64,000 nt of DNA from Paroedura picta (GCF_049243985.1 NC_135371.1:4613501-4677500), one strand, 5' to 3'. Shown: positions 9,493 through 20,494, counted from the stretch's first letter. The notes: generated by a model not told the origin, from the sequence alone. Made by a program: numbers and translations.

Positions 9493-12400
9493 CTGAAAAA
9501 CAGCAGAAAAACCTCATCACTCAAAATGAACAACCCAAAGGGACCACAGTGGAGGGAGGGATAGGAACCTGGACCAGAGCAAAGACTTCTAAAGGATTGC
9601 TGGGACTTGGACTTCATCCAAACAATCTTTTTTTTAGTCCCTAGACCAGGCATAGTCAAACTGCGGCCCTCCAGATGTCCATGGACTACAATTCCCAGGA
9701 GCCCCTGCCAGCGAATACTGGCAGGGGTTCCTGGGAATTGTAGTCCATTGACATCTGGAGGGCCGCAGTTTGACTACCCCTGCCCTAGACCAAGTACATC
9801 AAATCATCTGGGGGACTCAAAGGACAGGGAGGGAAGCATCGCATGACAGGAGAATGATTCACTGCTGAACTTGGCCCCAGAATGAGCTCCCGAGATTCCC
9901 GATCCCAGGCCCCGGAAGACCTCCCTCCCACCTTACCCAGTGGTTCAGCCTCTCCACCCTTCTCTTTTTTGATATCCCTCCAGCGATGCCTCTGCTTGCA
10001 TTCAGACAGATCCTGGCATGCTGTGGAGACGGTCCCAGCTGCCTCCTCCAAGGGCACCTAGAAAAGAATCATAGAGTAAGGAGGAGTCAAAGAGGTCATC
10101 TAGTCCAAAGCTTTGCTCAATGCGGGATCAGCCTAAAGTAGGAGTTCCCAAAGTGGAAGGTATGCTCACCCGGGGGGGCAGAAGAAGGACCCGGAGGGTG
10201 ATGAGGAATTTTGGGACAGTAGGGGGTTGATGAGAAATTTGGGGGTAGTAGGGGCACAGCAGTCCTAGTTAGAGATGTTCCAAGGTGGCTTGCCATTGCC
10301 TCTGGGCAGTAGCTGACCTTAGACTTCCTTGGTGATCCCCCATCCCTTAGATTCCTCGGGAAAAAAGACAGCTTCGGAAGCTGGGCTGGATGGGATCATA
10401 TTCTTGCTGAGCTCCTTCCCCTCCTCAGACTCTGTCCTTCCTAAGATTTCTAGGAAAGTCTCCATCTTTCCAGAAGGCTACAAAAGCCTTCTTCTGCTTG
10501 CTCCTGGCCATGGGATTTTCCATTCTTTGCTTCTCTCTTTCTCTTTCTTTCTCCCCAATGAGGATCCAAAGTGGCTTTTACAGACTAAAATATGGCCACT
10601 GCACAACAGCCAAAAAAGAAGTGTAGGCAATATAGTGTGTTTTGAGTTTGCAGTAAAGAAGAAGAGTTGGTTCTTATATGCCGCTTTTCCCTACCCGAAG
10701 GAGGCTCAAAGCGGTTTACAGTCACCTTCCCTTTCCTCTCCCCACAACAGATACCCTGTGAGGGAGATGAGGCTGAGAGAGCGCTGGTCAGAACAGCTTT
10801 ATCAGTGCCGTGGCGAGCCCAAGGTCACCCAGCTGGCTGCATGTGGGGGAGCGCAGAATCGAACCTGGCATGCCAGATTAGAAGTCCGCACTCCTAACCA
10901 CTACACCAAACTGATTAGAAGTCCGCACTCCTAACCACTACACCAAACACCAGGAAAGAGGGTGTGTTTGCATTTGTGGGGGGAGGGTGGGGCTAGGGAT
11001 GTGGCCTGGCAGCCTGAAAATGTTTGGGAGCCACTGGCCTAAAGTATTCCTGATAAGTATCTGTCCAGCAGCTGCTTGAAGACTGCCAGTGAGGGGGAGC
11101 TCAACACCCCCTTAGGCAGCTGATTCTACTGTGAAATTTCCCCCCCTGATATCTAGCTGATACCATTCTACATGTGGTCTTATCGAACTCTACTGGGGCG
11201 TTTGTTACGCCTCCCAATTTCGGTGTCACATGTAAATTTAATGAGAAATCCCTCCATCCCCTCATCTAGATCACTGATAAAAATGTTAAAAAGTACTGGA
11301 CCTAGTAGTGAGCCCTGTGGCACCCCACTGCTCACCTCACTCCAATCAGATGAAATATCATTGACAATTATTCTTTGGGTTCAGTTTTCTAACCAATTCC
11401 CCATCCATCTAACTATCTGAAAATAGAGGCTGAAGTCCTCCAGTTTACCCATCAGAATATCATGAGGAACCTTGTCATAAACCTCCAGTCTTCTGGCACA
11501 TCTCAAGTCCTCCAAGAGGTCCTGAAGATGATGGACAACAGTTCTGCAAGATGGACGGGCCCTTTCGGGACAGAGCAACAAAGACTGCAGTGAACGCATA
11601 GCGAAGGGTCCTTTCCCTCACTCTGACTATGGCAGATTTATCAGGACATAATGCACAGAAAGCAAGACACATTTTCCTTCAGGAATATTAAAAGGTTTCA
11701 GCATCAGGTTGAAAAATATGCCTATGGTAGTGAATTCCACCAAGTAGGCACCATCACCAAGAAAGCCTAATCGCAGCCAGAAAACTTTATGGGAGGAGAT
11801 CTTCAGGACTCTCCAGGCCACACCTGTTACCTGTGAAGATGTCAAGGGGGGACAGGAATCTCGAGCACCCAGAATATAAAGACTGGTTCTTTTAGGGGAG
11901 GGGTGGTCCCATCAACGCAGGCCATTGACCACTTCCCAGATTGAGACCCAAATCTTCCACACCTAAAAACTCTGGATTCAGTTTCAAGGGAAATCCTGCA
12001 ATCAACCATTCCATTATACCCTTCTCCCTGGTTATATGGACAGAGATTGCCACCCCCAGCCCTCCAACACCAAGGGCCCACACAGCAGAAGGGCCTCACC
12101 TGCTTCTGCTGCCTCAAGAGGAGCTCCTCGGCCAGGGCCACCGCCTGGGAGCAGCTCTCAGTGCCACTCTCCCTCACCCGGCTCTGGATCTCCGGGGGCA
12201 GGACACTCAGCAATTGCTCCAGGATCAAGAGCTCCAGGATCTGCTCCTTGCTGCGATTCTCCACTCTCAGCCACCCGCGGCACATTTCTTGCAGTCGTCT
12301 ATAAGCCCCACGGGGACCCTCGGCCTCCTGGTAGCAGAAACCTCTGAATTGCCGACGCTGCTTCTCCCGGCTCAGAGCACTCTCTCGTAAGATGGCTGCT

Positions 12401-12813
12401 TTCACTTTCCCATAATCCTCTCTTTCTGAGACATCCAAACTGTTAAAGGCCCATTTGGCTTCTCCACTGAGGGCTGGCAGGAGTCGGGTCGTCCACTCTT
12501 CCTGGGGCCACCGACAGGCTTCGGCCACTTGCTCAAAGGAGGCCAGGAAGGCCTTTGCATCCTCCCAGGGGGAAGATTTTTCTGGCAAAGAGGACATTCG
12601 CCATGGAGAGTGAAGGCTCTCCACTGTCCTGAGGAACTCCTTCCACTGGACTTCCCACTGCTCAAGGGAAAGGGAACCCTCCACTCTAGACACACTCATC
12701 TGATCTCCTGGTCTCCTTTCCCAGATTCCTTTCATGTTCCCAGCCTGGAAGACTTGAGGGGTCCTTTCTACCCACTCTACCTCCCCTGAGTTGGGGCATA
12801 TGGGCTCCTCCAT
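8786..12813 (-). CDS. Gene B: SCAN zinc-finger transcription factor (3 coding exons)
   Basis: Predicted nuclear DNA-binding protein of 513 residues. Coding exons are 12813-12100 (238 residues, extended SCAN), 10057-9937 ([11 protein letters not shown]..., an acidic linker exon usual in SCAN genes) and 9492-8786 (fingers). Splice phases are 0 and 1, and the frame stays open throughout. The start [11 protein letters not shown] at 12813 matches the usual start of SCAN genes. SCAN core residues lie at about 150-233, giving homo- or heterodimerisation. Two degenerate fingers (cysteines missing) precede five intact C2H2 fingers at about 363-500. The last linker reads [11 protein letters not shown] and the protein then ends early, with further finger remnants downstream at 8539-8785. 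The promoter lies at 14366-14500. Target unknown; no orthologue named, because these genes turn over fast. Confidence 0.85.
9647..9782. mobile_element. Palindromic hAT-type MITE, copy 3
   Basis: Inserted in the intron of gene B between exons 2 and 3. Perfect 8-bp target duplication CCCTAGAC at 9639-9646 and 9783-9790. Confidence 0.9.
9937..10057 (-). CDS. Gene B exon 2 (linker)
   Basis: 121-bp exon encoding [18 protein letters not shown] and onward to EAEPLG. Acceptor CTAG above 10057, donor GTAAGG below 9937. A similar short acidic exon lies between SCAN and fingers in many reptile SCAN genes. Confidence 0.8.
10139..11036. mobile_element. Non-autonomous hAT element inserted in CR1
   Basis: Flanked by the perfect 8-bp duplication GCCTAAAG (10131-10138 and 11037-11044). 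The ends are TAGGAGTTCCCAAAG and, inverted, CAGTGGCTCCCAAAC. It is about 898 bp long, non-coding, and itself contains a SINE at 10657-10950. Confidence 0.75.
10657..10950 (-). repeat. tRNA-derived CORE-type SINE with duplicated head
   Basis: On the minus strand: GGTGTAGTGGTTAGGAGTGC (A box), GGTTCGATTC (B box), GGTGACCTTGGGC core and a TTCTTCTT tail. The first 38 or so bases (GATTAGAAGTCCGCACTCC on the plus strand) occur twice in tandem, at 10876 and 10914. Confidence 0.85.
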
Positions 12814-12889
12814 TTTCACCTTTGAATGATCCTTCAGGAATGCTGTTGCAGAACTGAAATTTATATTGTTTCCCAGATCTGGCTTCTCC
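12100..12889 (-). CDS. Gene B exon 1 (extended SCAN domain)
   Basis: Coding part 12813-12100, with 5' UTR up to the acceptor TTTCATCTAG at 12890. The frame is open upstream of the ATG as well. The donor after KQ is GTGAGG. SCAN core: [53 protein letters not shown]. Confidence 0.9.
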
Positions 12890-13631
12890 CTAGATGAAAT
12901 GAGAAAGAGAGAGAAGAGATACAATCGACTGTTCGTAGGGTGGCCCAATGTAATTTCCTCCCCAGACTAGTGCAAGAAGGGTATACATTAAAAAAACCTA
13001 ATTAAAAGATAATGGCTACTCTCAGAAATTTACCCACTGGCCTTGCCTATACGTTTGTGTTATTTGTTGGAAAAACTGTGAAATTGCCTTGACAGCAAAC
13101 ACCATCCAAGATGGAAGACCCCCCAAACCTGCCTTTCCCTCATCCTGTATTACAAGAAAAGGGATTGAACAGTATTTAGAATGCAAGCCTTTTGATAGCA
13201 ACACATTTCACCCTTTGGGGCTCTTTCTCTGGCTTTCCTCATTGTGATCTTTGGTCTGTCAGCATATTTGGTTCCTTTTCAAGCCCCATTTTCTTCCTCA
13301 ATGCCTATTTCATACTAAACAGAATATTTAAAAAACAACCACTCATCAGTCACCCAACATAAACATCACACCAGGATCCATTTTTCATTCATAAGTCTTC
13401 CTGAAAAGTTCCTTCTTCTGCTGTCAGAGAAAAGACACTCAGGTGGGAGACCAGCAGGAACAGGCACCCCGTTGCCTAAGAAGCTACAGTCCTCAATTTC
13501 CCTCCTTCCCACAAAGAGCCTCACAGCCACTGCAGGTAAGTCACATGACCCGTTGTTTTGGGGAGCAGGCCTTGAAAAGAAGGGACTCCTAACCTCTCCC
13601 CACATCCCGGCTCTCCTGTTCTCCCCACTTA

Positions 13632-13767
13632 ATGGGGGAGAAGGGAGCTTAAAAGGCTACAGATCAGGAGGCATTAAAGGATTGGGGTGGGGGATCCCTT
13701 GATGGCCCCAAAGGAATCCCACCATGTGATGCGACGCCTCTGCCATCGTCCCACATCTCCTGCTCCA
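13632..13767. repeat. Left copy of a direct duplication of about 138 bp
   Basis: Runs from AATGGGGGAGAAGGGAGCTT to CATCTCCTGCTCCAG. It recurs at 14051-14190 with few differences, one copy on each side of the Sauria SINE. Confidence 0.85.
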
Positions 13768-14050
13768 GGTAAAGGTATCCCCTGTGCAAGAACTGGGTCA
13801 TGTCTGACCCTTGTGGTGATGCCCTCCAGCGTTTTCACGGCAGACTCAATACGGGGTGGTTTGCCAGTGCCTTCCCCAGTCATTACCGTTTAACCCCCCA
13901 GCAAGCTGGGTACTCATTTTACCGACCTCGGAAGGATGGAAGGCTGAGTCGACCTTGAGCCGGCTGCTGGGATTGAACTCCCAGCCTCATGGGCAGAGCT
14001 TTCAGACTGCATGTCTGCTGCCTTACCACTCTGTGCCACAAGAGGCTCTA
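13768..14050 (-). repeat. Sauria SINE between duplicated flanks
   Basis: Same head, B box and ACCTTTACC-type tail as the copy at 5980-6265. It lies exactly between the two flank copies, 5' of gene B's SCAN exon and near its promoter. Confidence 0.85.
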
Positions 14051-14190
14051 ATGGGGAAGAGGGGAGCTTAAAAGGCTACAGATCAGGAGGCATCAAAAGA
14101 TTGGGGTGGGGGATCCCTTGATGGCCCCAAAGGGATCCCACCATGTGATGCGACGCCTCTGCCATCTTCCCACATCTCCTGCTCCAGAGG
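14051..14190. repeat. Right copy of the same direct duplication
   Basis: Runs from AATGGGGAAGAGGGGAGCTT to CATCTCCTGCTCCAG. After it the sequence continues AGGAATCCCATTCAGCAATA, as in gene A's single copy near 2303. Confidence 0.85.
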
Positions 14191-14365
14191 AATCCCATTC
14201 AGCAATAGCAGGGAGAAGAAAGGTGATGAAGAGGGCCCACCAGGACTGCCCTTTGCCCCAGAGACGACCCAGAGAGGGGGAAGGTCCCGTCCTCACCTGG
14301 TTGCCAAGCGACCGGGAGAAAACTCCCGCTTCCCCCGCCTGGAGAGACCCCCCCCAAGTCCTCAC

Positions 14366-14500
14366 CCTTCCAGCCTCTCCCTCCGTCCGGCCCCCGCCTC
14401 GCTCCTCCCGCTCTCCGGCAAGTCAAGACCGACCCCTCAGGCGGAAGCCGGAGGACTGAGGCCGCCTCTCTAGGAAGCGTCGCTCTATCGCCTTAACCCT
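14366..14500 (-). promoter_or_regulatory. Gene B promoter and untranslated first exon
   Basis: CpG-rich block paralogous to 2702-2860, with GCGGAAGCCGGA (ETS-like) at 14441-14452. The predicted exon 1 donor is GGAAGG then GTGAGG at 14365. The distance to the SCAN exon (about 1.5 kb) matches gene A. Confidence 0.6.
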
Positions 14501-14743
14501 CTTAAGCCCAGAATGGCCAAGAAACCTTCAGGTGCGCAGCCGCGTAAGTCTCAAGCTTCAGGCGGACCTGTGTGACCCTGAGCCCACTAGAGGGAGCTGA
14601 AGAGGCGGCGTCTTCCTTATAAGGAAGAAAAGGCGCGATTTCTCCTGAGGCTGGAACTGCAGGAAGGAGCCTTCTCTCCTCAGCAGCTCTCCTTTGTGTG
14701 GAAACTGTATAGTGATGTTTTGGGTGTCAAAATTTCTTGCACG

Positions 14744-14828
14744 AGAAGAAGAGTTGGTTCTTATATGCCGCTTTTCCCTACCCGAAGGAGGTTCAAAGCG
14801 GCATACAGTCGCCTTCCCATTCCTCTCC
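14744..14828 (-). repeat. CORE-type SINE, 3' fragment
   Basis: GAAGAAGAGTTGGTTCTTAT followed by CCCGAAGGAGGTTCAAAGCG. This is the terminal part of the SINE only. Confidence 0.8.
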
Positions 14829-14829
14829 C

Positions 14830-15989
14830 TAATTAATTAACTGATTAACTGGAAGGTGGGACTGTGTCTACATTAATTGGCTGCTAGTCTATATCGTTAT
14901 TGTATTTATATTTTATATATAATTACATATTTTATTACTATTTTAAATATTTTGTTGTTAGGATTACTTGGAATGGACAGCATGTGCTATTTCCTCTGAG
15001 AACTTGGGAGAGCCTGGAGCTGCAGGGAGAACCCTTCTGTGTTCAGAAGCGCTTTGTATGAAAGCCATACATTGGCATGTTAATGAAGAAACGTACTATT
15101 ATCTGCATCCTGATCCCTTTCATCTGGGGCATTCAAGGATACTAGAAACTCCTGAGAAGAACAGAAGACCTCCCAATGCAGAACAAGATATAAATCGGAA
15201 AGACTGAGACCCCGATCCACCTACAGACAACAGGCCTAGATTGTTGATCATTGTTGGATATGTAGAACATTGTATCTGAGAAAGTGTGCATGCACACGAA
15301 AACTCATGCCTTGAATAAAACGTTGGTCTTGAAAGGTGCCACTGGACTCAAAATTTGTTCTGTTGTTTCAGACTAACATGGCTACGCACTTGAATCTGTT
15401 GGATACGTTTAAGTCTTGTTCCAATGTCATGTTTTTTTTTAAGTTGGTTTATTTTCATAAATGCAAGAATCACAAGGTGGAAACAGGCTGCCATCATTGT
15501 GAATCCCACTCCATTCTTTAATAGAAAGAAACTATTCATTTGATACTGCTTGAGTTGAATAGGTTCCACAGGCACACAAAAGGCAAGGCAAAGAAAGAAA
15601 TATTCCTGCAAGAGAAAAGCTTCCTGGCTTGGGATGTCCGTTCTTCAATCCTGGAGGATTACCAATGTTGGATGATGGTGTGAACTTCTTTAGCCCAGAA
15701 AATCTGACAAGGCCAGCTGAGAATTGACAGCTAATAAACCCCACCGATGAAAGGGGGTTGCTTGGTGGGGCTGGCGGGGAAGGCAGCCTGTTCATGCTCA
15801 GCTAGGGGGAAAGTCATTTTTTTGAAAATATATTTAAAAAATTTTAGTTCTAAATTTAATAAAGTACATTGTCTATATATTTTAATTATGCTGCAAACTG
15901 CCTCAAGCCCATTTTGGGAGCGAGGCAGTCTAAAAGTCCAAATAATAACCATAATAAAAAAGTAGGCTGGAAACATAATGGATTGAAAA
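14830..15989. other. Intergenic; one unclassified dispersed repeat
   Basis: About 15262-15400 carries GTGTGCATGCACAC, then GGTGCCACTGGACTC and AGACTAACATGGCTAC. The same text recurs at 48055-48240 and 60310-60490, so it is a dispersed repeat whose class I cannot assign. No gene is seen in the rest. Confidence 0.5.
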
Positions 15990-17250
15990 CCTACCCATGA
16001 CAAGTCAGGGAGTCACATCATTCCCCCAACGCTGAGGAAAGTCTTTCAGCCACCCCAAGACAACTTGAAGGGAGACATGAAGACCTTGGCTCAATTCCTG
16101 TGGACAAGCCAAGAAATCCCACAAGGACATCCTCCCCAAGTCCACACAGATGATTTGGCTCCCCCCCCAAAAAAGGTCTACAGTTTATAAAAGGACAATG
16201 CTTCTCCAGTATATTTCAATATGTACCCTTTGGTGTTGCTTTTCTGATTATTATGCCATTTTTGCATGGATTTTCAACCATGGTGCTAGGCTCCTGCTTG
16301 ACTGAAGGAGGACACCAGAGAGAAGCATGCCTAGCCTAGTCTATTGAAGTCTTTTGATTGTATCTCCTCGATGCACAGGATTAGATATGCCACTGAGCAA
16401 CAACCTCTCCCGTCACAAAAACACCTCCCACCCTACCCATGTGCCCAATGCTAATGTCTATGAAAGACTGTACAAGGTACCCTGTTCATGCTCAGAGACA
16501 GGACTCTGATAAGATTCTTGGCCAGGATGGTCCCTGGACAGTCTTCTAATATGCAACCCACCCCAAGCCAAATGAACAATCTCCATATCTCCTCCACCTG
16601 AGTTGCCCTTGGAAGCTTCCTCCTACTCCAAAGCAATCCCATTGGCCATAACAAGGAAACGCTTCTTCTGAGAACAGACCAGCAGATACCTAATTTTACA
16701 AACCCCTATCATGTCCCCCATCTCTCTTCTAAACTGAAATGCCCCAGATTCTTGACCTTTCCTCATAGTGAAGGTCATCCAATCCCTCCCCAGGGCTCAG
16801 GACGGGTTTCACTTGGAAGCCCCTGAAGGCGGCTCAGCCAAGGGGAAATGGAGGGGAAAGGCACCCTCCTCTCCCCCAGACTGAGGGTCCCCACCTCCCC
16901 CTTCTCCTCTAGAGAGGTTTTCCCTGCAGAGATCAGAAAAGGGATCTCTTCTAGGTCTGGGGAGAAACCTGCTCCCGGTCCCCTTCTGCTCCTTTCTGCA
17001 AACCCACCCCCAGGTTAAGGGACCCCTTGCAAGGCTGCCCATCCCCGCCCTGCAGATGTTCACCCCTCCCGGCAGCCAGAGTCCTGACCTGCAGCTCTTC
17101 CGAAAGCGAAACCGGCGGGCTCCAGGGTTTCTCCTCCCCTTTTTCCCTCCGGTCTAGGAATCCCAACTCTGTGGCCTAAGTAACCCTTTACTGGCCGCTG
17201 GATTCCAAGTCCTTTACCCCGCCCCCCAATCCTATAAAGGGAAGGGAAGT
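15990..17250 (-). promoter_or_regulatory. Orphan, decayed copy of the gene A/B promoter module
   Basis: Segments align with the gene A upstream region: GACAAGTCAGGGAGTC with 2960, CAATCCCATTGG-CATAACA with 2306, and GGGGAAAGGCACCCTCCTCT (about 16854) with 2409. A possible untranslated exon at 17065-17170 would point to the minus strand. No SCAN or finger exon follows between it and gene B's own promoter. It is either an extra promoter of gene B or the remains of a lost copy. Confidence 0.45.
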
Positions 17251-18311
17251 CGCACGTTCTTTGCAGCTGGCCTAGGAAGTCCCCCCTCCACCATGACTCC
17301 AGGAGCAGGAAGGGGCTGGACGGGGCTGAACCCAACCCTCCCTTCCCCCAGGCCAGGCGGCACCCCTCCAAGTGGCTCTTGCAAGATGCGCCCCTTTCTC
17401 TCGCGCGAAGCACGTGTGCGGGTTTCCCCATCAAACCGCAAGCCAGACACTTCCCACGGGACCTGGGATGCGCCCTGGGGACTTTGCACGTGGGGACCGA
17501 AATATTCAGCTCAACATGGGCGCTAAATGTGCCCTGTGGTGGTTTACAAAATATAGGGGCAGGCTGGGTAAGATAAGGGATTGTTATTCTTTTTTAACTC
17601 TTGTCACATTGTTTTATTGTTGCCACCAATCCTATGTACTGTGGCCATAAAAGGTCTTTTATAAAAGCCTATTTTTACAAAGGCTCGGTCTCCGTGCAAT
17701 CTCTCAAGCTCTCACCACCCTGGGAACCTAGAGAGGGGACTGGGGCAATCTTTCTCTCCACTGGTTCAGAGCAACGCTTACAGATGGCCTGAGCAATATC
17801 AAAAGAAACATAATTTGCGGGTGAGGAACCATGTCTAACTGCTGCGAAAGGAAGAAGAGATTCCATGATGGTTTATTACAAACAAGAACATTGATCTCTC
17901 ATTTAAGAAAGAAAAGGGAAAGCGACCTTTACCTATTTATATGCACTTTACTGATTTTGCTGCTTAAAACCCAGTGTTTGTTTCTTCCTTGATCCTATTC
18001 TGCAATCTTTCCAAATGCTTTCACGCTCAGGTTTAAAAAGTGATTCATTTATGTTATCTTCTTTTTTCACTGGGCTGCAAGGGAGTTAGAGAAATGCATA
18101 GATTGGTGGCTCCTGTTCACAAGAGCCCGATGGAACCTCCATGGTCACAGACAGGATACCTGTGATGATGTGGATGCCGAGTGCAAAAAGAGTTCAACTT
18201 TTATGCCAAGAAAATAGTCACGTTCCAGACATAGTACAACCTAACATGTTTACAGAATATTTCAAACTCCTGGGAAGGGCAGAAAAGAAAAACAATCCTA
18301 TAGTTTAAGAG
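17251..18311. other. CpG-containing stretch, then plain intergenic DNA
   Basis: 17390-17480 is CpG-rich with TCTCGCGCGAAGCACGTG, which could belong to a promoter. No exon is recognised. From 17560 on I see nothing. Confidence 0.3.
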
Positions 18312-18495
18312 AGATGAAGAAGAGAGAAGAGCTGGGTTTTTGTACCTCACTTTTTACCACTTGTGAGGTAGATGAGGATAAGAAAGCTCTGGGGGAACTG
18401 GGACTGGCCTAAGATCACCCAGCTGGCTGCATGTGGAGGCATGGGGAATCAAACTAAGTTATCCAGATTAGAAGCTCCCTTAACCACGATGCCAA
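18312..18495 (-). repeat. CORE-type SINE, old copy
   Basis: AAGAGCTGGGTTTTTGTACC, then GATCACCCAGCTGGCTGCAT and CCAGATTAGAAGCTCCC. This is the minus-strand form of the SINE at 37552, strongly diverged. Confidence 0.65.
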
Positions 18496-18654
18496 GATGG
18501 CTAGAAAGTGGCCGCATTTTGATCACGGAAATGCTGTCCAAAGTTCCAGGGTTTGAATTTAACAAAATTTGAGCATGGATGAGAGAAGGAACAGAAATAT
18601 AAAATATAGGAAACCCAAGTTAGAATGTAATGAATCTATCTCATGCTCAGTCAG

Positions 18655-18760
18655 CAAACTAAATTTAAAGGATGTGGACAAAATTGAGAGGTTTCAGAGA
18701 ACGAGGATGATCCGGGGCCAGGAAAGGCTGAGGGGGAAACTTGACTTGGTCTAATTTGCA
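18655..18760 (+). mobile_element. CR1 LINE fragment
   Basis: GGACAAAATTGAGAGGTTTC and GAGGATGATCCGGGGCCAGG match the CR1 3' region at 34390-34440. Confidence 0.6.
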
Positions 18761-18779
18761 GGGCTGTTCTAACAAAATT

Positions 18780-19199
18780 TAAGCAGATGTGAAATTAGGG
18801 TTGCCATGGCTGGGTTAGGAAATAAACCGAGACTTTGGGGGGGGGGGAGGCAGGACCTCACCCTACAGAGTTCCCCTTCTAAAGCAGCCCTTTTCTTTGT
18901 TACCTGGAGATGAGTTATAATTCCAGGGAATCCCCAGGTCCCACCATGGGAGACACCCCGTGGGGGACAATGCTAAGACGTCCATCCTCCAAAAAAATCC
19001 ATTTTACCCAGGGGTAGTGATTTTTGGGGTCTGGAGAAGAGCCATGATGCCAGAGGATCCTCCAGGTCCCAACTGGGGACTGGCATCCATAACTTGAGCA
19101 CTCAACATTTCTACATTTCATAAGAATAAGCGGGACTCCGCTTGGATGAGTTATTTCCGAAAATCTGAAGGGGGACAGCAGATTTTCTTTTTTGTACCC
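18780..19199. other. No recognised gene
   Basis: Contains GGTTGCCATGGCTGGGTTAG and CTGGAGATGAGTTATAATTCC. Comparable text occurs near 19640-19700 and 19860, so it is probably a dispersed repeat I cannot classify. Confidence 0.3.
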
Positions 19200-19553
19200 T
19201 GAACTACATTTCCCAGAAGGCTTTGCAAGGAAATGACTAGGCTTCTCCGCTTAGTCTGTGCCAACTGGGAGAGGCCTGGGGTGGGGGGAGACTAGGGATT
19301 CAGAGGGGCTTGCAGGATGCGCAGGGGAAGCTCTTGGCGCTGAGTAATCTGCAGCCGGAGCTGATTCCGCCAAGGTGGCCCCTGGGCAGCCGCCGAGAAG
19401 GCGCCAATAATTTAGGAAAGCCCCTTTCCTGCTCCTCCCCCGGAAACGGATCAATTTCTTCTTTAATTGTAGCGTTTGGAGGGGAATAAAAGTCAATTGC
19501 TTTGGATCTGTGACTTCTTCCTTGAACCGGCAAAACTTGTCTTTGGGAGTCAC
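19200..19553 (+). promoter_or_regulatory. Gene C promoter and candidate untranslated first exon
   Basis: ACTACATTTCCCAGAAGGC at 19203-19221 is close to the binding motif of ZNF143/THAP11, a well-known promoter element. GC-rich DNA follows. A first exon would end at 19553 at a CAC/GTGAGT donor, the same form as in genes D and E. Two acceptors could join it to the SCAN exon: CTTCCCACAG at 21042 and TTTCTCCAG at 21194. Confidence 0.55.
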
Positions 19554-19709
19554 GTGAGTAAACAAAAAGCAAACCCCGCATGGGAATTCTTTAAAAAATA
19601 ATAAAACAGTGGGGCTGGGCGGGGGGAGGGATTAGGGATTCGGGTTGCCAGCTCTGGGCGGGGAAATACAGGTAGATTTTGGGGGTGGAGCTGGAAGTGG
19701 GCGGGATGT

Positions 19710-19835
19710 CAGGGGTAGTCAACCTGTGGTCCTCCAGATGTTAATGGACTACAATTCCCACGAGCCCCTGCCAGCAGGGGCTCATGGGAATTGTAGTCCA
19801 TGAACATCTGGAAGACCACAGGTTGACTACCCCTG
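19710..19835. mobile_element. Palindromic hAT-type MITE, copy 4
   Basis: CAGGGGTAGTCAACCTGTGG form, inverted repeat, inner loop shortened. No clear target duplication (CGGGATGT versus GAGTATAA). Confidence 0.8.
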
Positions 19836-20083
19836 GAGTATAATACTGTACAACCCTTTTCTCCAGGGGAACTGATCTCTGTTTAGGACTGCACTGTAAG
19901 TCCTAAATCCTGAAGGTGGGCCTATAAAGGGCCAGGCTGAAGAAACAGATCTTAAACTACAATCAAGCATATGAACTTGCTTCGTATGGAGTCAGCTATT
20001 GGTCGATCAATCTCTGGGTTCCATGCTCTGATTGGCTGTTCAGGACTTTGGAATGGGGGTTCCCGATTTTGGACCATCTACAC

Positions 20084-20219
20084 CAGGGATAGGCAAACTG
20101 TGGCCCTCCAGATGTCCATGGACTACACTTCCCATGAGCCCCTGCCAGCAAATGCTGGCAGGGGCTTATGGGAATTGTAGTCCATGGACATCTGGAGGGC
20201 CACAGTTTGCCTACCCCTG
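20084..20219. mobile_element. Palindromic hAT-type MITE, copy 5 (variant ends)
   Basis: Left end CAGGGATAGGCAAACTG, right end TTTGCCTACCCCTG: a subfamily with GGC in place of GTC. Target duplication ATCTACAC / ATCTGCAC, one mismatch. Confidence 0.85.
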
Positions 20220-20494
20220 ATCTGCACACAAAGCTGATGCTCTGCTCACCTTGATTTCTTTTGGACTCAATGTATGACCGAGTCAGAGCTTGGTGTTCGG
20301 ACAGGGAGCAGCCCCCTGAGGTCTCAGACTTTCCCACCAACAGATGTTTCACTAGGGCAGGGGTCTCCAAGGTGGCACCCATGGGCACTGTGGAAGCTGC
20401 TGACACCTTAGCAGGGCTTCTGATTGGGCACTGCAGATCCATTTGGCTGAGCAGATTAAAAGAACATTGCTTTCTGTCGGCGTCCAGCTTTTAT

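Larger units (their letters stand above)
10066..11500 (-). mobile_element. CR1 LINE 3' region, split by a younger hAT element
   Basis: 10066-10138 is the CR1 terminus (GAATCATAGAG..., CATCTAGTCCAA). It resumes at 11045 with CAGCTGCTTGAAGACTGCCA and continues antisense to the CR1 3' region (GTGGCACCCCACT, AACCAATTCCCCATCCATCT). The hAT element at 10139-11036 interrupts it. Confidence 0.75.
11765..14510 (-). repeat. Segmental duplication, copy B (5' part of gene B)
   Basis: Paralogous to 265-2900. Differences include an intact SCAN start here and the insertion at 13632-14190 (SINE plus duplicated flank), which is single-copy and SINE-free in copy A near 2131-2300. Confidence 0.8.
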
